Positions 5,246-7,735 of a stretch of 7,735 nucleotides of DNA are shown piece after piece. The stretch spans positions 1-7,735 of the forward strand of contig CASQEL010000085.1 in NCBI GenBank assembly GCA_949427775.1, written 5' to 3'. This DNA is from an uncultured Desulfovibrionaceae bacterium. Lineage in GTDB: Bacteria; Desulfobacterota; Desulfovibrionia; Desulfovibrionales; Desulfovibrionaceae. Under the pieces are notes generated by a model. The model searched no databases, was not told the DNA's origin, and worked only from the letters and a program-made list of their open reading frames with translations. Position numbers and translations under genes: made by a program. Numbering within the stretch: the stretch's first letter is position 1; each line of letters opens with the position of its first letter.

Positions 5246-6412
5246 TTACATGGCGTTGCCGGATTCCAACTGACTGATCTGTCGCTCCATGGCCTCCTTG
5301 AGCGGTCCGGGCAAGCCCATGATGTCCACATTGAGAAAACCGCGCACGATGGTGGGGGTGGCCTCGTTTTCATCCAGCCCGCGGGCCATGAGATATTCGA
5401 TTTCTTCCTGGGCGATTTTGCCCACGGCGGCCTCGTGGGACAGTTCCACGCCGTCCACGTCGGAATCAAGTTCCGGAATGGCGTGAATGCGTCCGCCGCC
5501 CAGGATCAGCCCCTTGCATTCCAGGTGTCCGCGCGCCGGAACCCGGCCGGCGCCGATGTATCCCCGGTTGATGATGGTGCCGCCGGTGGTCAGGGTGCGG
5601 GCGATGATTTCGCCTCTGGTGTCCGGTGCGTCCAGTTGGACGCGGTTGCCCGAATCCACATAGGAGCCCTCGGGAGCCACTACCACAGAGTTGAAGCGGG
5701 CCACGCCCCCGCGCCCGGCCAGGGTGATGGAGGGGTACATCTGAAGATTGGCCACGGGTTTGAGCAGAATGTAGTTGTTGCAGAAAACGGCGCCTTCGCC
5801 CACCAGTCCGGCCGAACGCGGCCGCACGGCGACGGACTCGCCCCAGTTGTGGATCATGGTGAAGGTCAGCTTGCCGCCTTTTTCCACATAATATTCCGTG
5901 ACGCCCAGATGCGCCGCCTCGCGGGTGCCGTGGGCCGTGGCGCAGCCGCCCAGAATATTCAATTCCGCGCCTTCTTCCACCACCACGATGTTGTGCACGC
6001 TCTGGCCCGTGCCGCTGCCCTTGATGAACAGGCAGGATTGCACAGGTTCCCGGATTTTGACGCCCTTGCGGGCCCGGATGAAGTACCCGCCCTGAAGATG
6101 TTCATGGGCCGCGCGGGTGAATTCGTCCTTTTCCGGGGAAAGGAGCTTCCAGAAATACTGGGGCAGGCCGTCGTATTTTTTCAGGGCCTCTTTGATGCCC
6201 ATCAGCTCCAGGCCTTCCCGGTTGGTGCGGCAGTGCACGCCCGCGTGGTTGAGATGCATGAATGCGCCGCTGACGTGGGTGTCGCGCACGTCGATGCCCG
6301 CATGCACCAAACGTTCTTTGTCTTCCGATGAGAGGCGGCTCAGATCTTCGATGGGAGCGGCTGTTTCGCCGCCGTTGAAGGCGTAGCGGGAAAGATCCAC
6401 AGGTTTGCTCAT
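5246..6412 (-). CDS. sufB: SufB-type Fe-S cluster scaffold of a minimal SufBC (SMS-like) system
   Basis: A 388-residue cytoplasmic scaffold protein that, with the SufC ATPase, assembles iron-sulfur clusters. It has the beta-helix core typical of SufB/SufD, with repeated turn segments such as VHNIVVVEEGAELNILGG (139-156) and VARFNSVVVAPEGSYVDSGN (237-256). The SufB-type active residues appear to be present: C299 in GHLECKGLIL, and H326 and E327 in LSHEAAVGKI. By my recollection these line up with Cys405, His433 and Glu434 of E. coli SufB. The protein is about 100 residues shorter than E. coli SufB. No second SufB/SufD homologue is nearby, so it probably works as a homodimer, as in minimal SufBC systems of archaea and anaerobic bacteria. 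The start at 6412 forms an ATGA overlap with the sufC stop, with GGAGG about ten bases upstream inside sufC. The alternative start at 6469 is disfavoured. Confidence 0.9.
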   Translation of the reverse strand: MSKPVDLSRYAFNGGETAAPIEDLSRLSSEDKERLVHAGIDVRDTHVSGAFMHLNHAGVHCRTNREGLELMGIKEALKKYDGLPQYFWKLLSPEKDEFTRAAHEHLQGGYFIRARKGVKIREPVQSCLFIKGSGTGQSVHNIVVVEEGAELNILGGCATAHGTREAAHLGVTEYYVEKGGKLTFTMIHNWGESVAVRPRSAGLVGEGAVFCNNYILLKPVANLQMYPSITLAGRGGVARFNSVVVAPEGSYVDSGNRVQLDAPDTRGEIIARTLTTGGTIINRGYIGAGRVPARGHLECKGLILGGGRIHAIPELDSDVDGVELSHEAAVGKIAQEEIEYLMARGLDENEATPTIVRGFLNVDIMGLPGPLKEAMERQISQLESGNAM

Positions 6413-7203
6413 GACAGGGGAGCCTCCGCGATTTTGCCGTACATATCGCCCGCCAGGCAGCGCAGACATTCCTGGTACCCGTAGCGGGCGATATGATCGA
6501 GAATTTCTCTGGGTTTGGCTTCACAGCACAGCTTGCCGTGGTACATGACCTGACCGCGATCCGCCACGACATATTCCAGAATAGGCCCGGAATGGGTGAT
6601 GATCAGTCCGCTGGTCTTGCGGCGCTGTTTGCGCTCGCGCAGTGTGCCCTGGCAGTCGTCGGGCATGCTGTCCAGCAGGTAGCGCACCGTGTGTCCGACC
6701 AGCGACATGTTCTCCAGGTCCACGCCCGATTCCGGCTCGTCGAAGAGCACCAGATCCGGCTGTTGGGCCATGAGCTGGAGCAGTTCCGAACGCTTGATTT
6801 CCCCGCCGGAAAATCCCGCGTTCACGTCGCGCTCCAGAAATTGATCGAAATGCACGCGTTCGGCCAGACGGCGCACGTCCGTCTCCCGTCCGCGGGCGCA
6901 CATCCGCACCAGGTGTTCCGTGGGCAGGCCGTGAATGGTGGGCGGCCGCTGGAAGGACATGCCCATGCCCAGCCGCGCGCGTTCGTACATGGGGGCGTGG
7001 GTGATATCCTGTCCCTTGTAGATGATCTGACCTTTGGTGACGGTGTAGTCGCCGAAGCCCATCAAAGCCATAAGCAGGGTGGTTTTGCCCGATCCGTTGG
7101 GGCCGAACAGAATAAATGTTTCGCCGGGCGCTATTTTCAGATCGATGCCTTTGAGCACCGGCGTGCCCCCCACGGAAACATGCAGATTGCGGATTTCAAG
7201 CAT
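6409..7203 (-). CDS. sufC: SufC Fe-S cluster assembly ATPase (ABC-type, soluble)
   Basis: A 264-residue soluble ABC ATPase that drives conformational change in the SufB scaffold during cluster assembly. Domain landmarks in order: Walker A GPNGSGKTT (34-42), Q-loop Q85 in MSFQRPP, signature FSGGEIKRSE (131-140), Walker B LVLFDEPESGVDL (151-163) with catalytic E156, and switch histidine H204 in LIITHSG. The ESGVD after Walker B is typical of SufC rather than transporter ATPases. There are no membrane segments. A basic insert RERKQRRK lies before the H-loop. The C-terminal part has C226-C227 and a C-x-x-C (C246, C249). The start at 7203 has GGAGAAG about six bases upstream and overlaps the preceding gene by eight bases; the stop overlaps the sufB ATG by four. 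Confidence 0.94.
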   Translation of the reverse strand: MLEIRNLHVSVGGTPVLKGIDLKIAPGETFILFGPNGSGKTTLLMALMGFGDYTVTKGQIIYKGQDITHAPMYERARLGMGMSFQRPPTIHGLPTEHLVRMCARGRETDVRRLAERVHFDQFLERDVNAGFSGGEIKRSELLQLMAQQPDLVLFDEPESGVDLENMSLVGHTVRYLLDSMPDDCQGTLRERKQRRKTSGLIITHSGPILEYVVADRGQVMYHGKLCCEAKPREILDHIARYGYQECLRCLAGDMYGKIAEAPLS

Positions 7204-7516
7204 CGGTGTCTTCTCCGAGATATTCCAGCACGTCGTAGTGAACGCTGTCCAGAATGTGGGTGAGCTTGTTGACGCACTCGTCGCCCACGGCCCGCCCCAG
7301 CAGCGTGACGAGAAACGCGGCCCGGCGGGCGTTGACCAGCGCGTTGTAGCCTTCGTCGGGCGAGTAGGGGATCTGGCCGATGGCGGCGCTGAACGTCGCC
7401 AGCTCCTCTTCGGTCAATCCCTTGATCGGTTGGGGTTCGTCATCAATATAGGGGATGCCGTCCCTCAGGGCCAGCATGACGGGTTTGCCCCGCATATACG
7501 CGATACAGACTTCCAT
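7196..7516 (-). CDS. Unrecognised 106-residue protein leading the sufCB operon
   Basis: I do not recognise this family. The protein is acidic, soluble and predicted to be largely helical after an N-terminal strand-like stretch (EVCIAYMRGKPVMLALRDG) and the turn IPYIDDEPQPIKGL. Cysteines are at positions 4 and 81. There is no signal peptide or membrane segment. The ATG at 7516 has GGGAG (7523-7527) six bases upstream, an ideal placement. In-frame ATGs further upstream (7534, 7651) lack such sites and would run through strong hairpins. The stop codon lies inside the start of sufC (8-base overlap), so the gene is co-transcribed and probably translationally coupled with sufC and sufB. That context suggests a regulator, metal or sulfur carrier, or accessory subunit for cluster assembly, but nothing in the sequence decides between these. 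Confidence 0.8.
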   Translation of the reverse strand: MEVCIAYMRGKPVMLALRDGIPYIDDEPQPIKGLTEEELATFSAAIGQIPYSPDEGYNALVNARRAAFLVTLLGRAVGDECVNKLTHILDSVHYDVLEYLGEDTDA

Positions 7517-7559
7517 GATGTGCTCCCGGAGCATTGCGCCGAAGGGCGCAAACGTGCTC
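7517..7559 (-). promoter_or_regulatory. Leader with two competing hairpins over the ribosome binding site of the suf operon
   Basis: In the minus-strand RNA, GAGCA (7559-7555), a CGU bulge and UUGCGCC pair with GGCGCAA-UGCUC (7545-7551 pairs with 7534-7540; 7555-7559 pairs with 7529-7533) around a CUUC loop, forming a 12-bp hairpin. The same UGCUC (7533-7529) can instead pair with GAGCA (7525-7521) across a 3-base CGG loop. This GAGCA includes most of the ribosome binding site GGGAG (7527-7523) of the 106-residue protein. The two pairings are mutually exclusive for UGCUC, so the region could switch translation on and off. The pairing is directly visible; regulation is inference. Confidence 0.5.
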
Positions 7560-7572
7560 TGCCGTGCGTTAT

Positions 7573-7605
7573 GCCGCGCGGACTGTTTTTTTCTGCGAGC
7601 GCGGC
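7573..7605 (-). other. Stem-loop with A7 loop in the suf operon leader
   Basis: GCCGCGC and GCGCGGC (7573-7579 with 7599-7605) form a perfect 7-bp GC stem. The 19-base loop contains seven A residues in the minus-strand RNA (T run at 7586-7592 on the plus strand). It lies within the proposed leader, upstream of the competing hairpins. Its role is unknown. Confidence 0.4.
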
Positions 7606-7688
7606 GCGCAGATAGTTGCAGACTTGAGCCGCTCTGTCCAGTCGTGAACATTGCGGCTGCAGGGCAAAATCTCCTAGTGAGCTGTCAT

Positions 7689-7717
7689 TCTATAAATATC
7701 GGATAGAGGCGCTTCAA
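7689..7717 (-). promoter_or_regulatory. Sigma-70-type promoter of the suf operon
   Basis: On the minus strand TTGAAG (7717-7712) is followed after exactly 17 bases by TATAGA (7694-7689). These match four of six and five of six consensus positions with ideal spacing, in an AT-rich patch that stands out from the GC-rich surroundings. Transcription would start near 7682, giving a leader of roughly 165 bases before the first start codon at 7516. I see no recognisable IscR-type or other Fe-S regulator site overlapping it. Confidence 0.6.
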
Positions 7718-7735
7718 TTTTATCCTCGCCTGATC

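Noticed and set aside
5141..6331. Plus-strand open frame of 396 codons opposite sufB
   Set aside because: It is a histidine-, glycine- and alanine-rich composition artefact antisense to sufB.
6493..7263. Plus-strand open frame opposite sufC
   Set aside because: It is antisense to sufC, which has every ABC ATPase motif intact.

Overview
The window comes from a GC-rich bacterial chromosome. The gene set is a two-gene SufC/SufB system of the minimal type common in anaerobes, an alternative-pathway polyamine decarboxylase, a YjfB-like small motility-family protein and a SHOCT lipoprotein. Together with large palindromic intergenic repeats, this fits a sulfate-reducing or related Desulfovibrionaceae-type anaerobe. 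That assignment is inferred from gene style, because no marker gene is present.

Left part (1-2800), read on the plus strand. A factor-independent terminator (6-30) closes a gene outside the window. A short palindrome (33-54) and a ~178-base imperfect palindrome (58-237) follow. Next comes nspC (457-1635), carboxynorspermidine/carboxyspermidine decarboxylase, whose start codon lies inside a small perfect inverted repeat. A gene-free stretch of about 390 bases leads to a second copy of the ~178-base palindrome (2027-2204). A perfect dyad (2298-2326) then precedes a 61-residue YjfB-like gene (2368-2553). Its stop codon lies in a second copy of the short palindrome (2552-2577).

Right part (2730-7735), read on the minus strand from right to left. 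A well-formed promoter (7689-7717) and a structured leader of about 165 bases precede a three-gene operon: an unrecognised 106-residue protein, sufC and sufB. All three reading frames overlap (8 and 4 bases), so they are probably translationally coupled and work in iron-sulfur cluster assembly. No cysteine desulfurase, SufD, SufU or SufE is in the window. After a 314-base spacer with strong hairpins come a CgeB-like glycosyltransferase (3893-4930), an isochorismatase-family cysteine hydrolase (3087-3635) and a small SHOCT-domain lipoprotein (2806-3030). A strong stem-loop (2730-2769) separates this cluster from the plus-strand genes.

The two most notable observations are non-coding. The first is the pair of related ~178-base palindromes bracketing nspC. 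The second is the leader of the iron-sulfur operon, where one UGCUC segment can pair either with an upstream GAGCA, leaving the ribosome binding site free, or with the GAGCA that contains the ribosome binding site. I did not find an obviously new multi-gene system. The best candidate for an undescribed component is the small gene that leads the sufCB operon.
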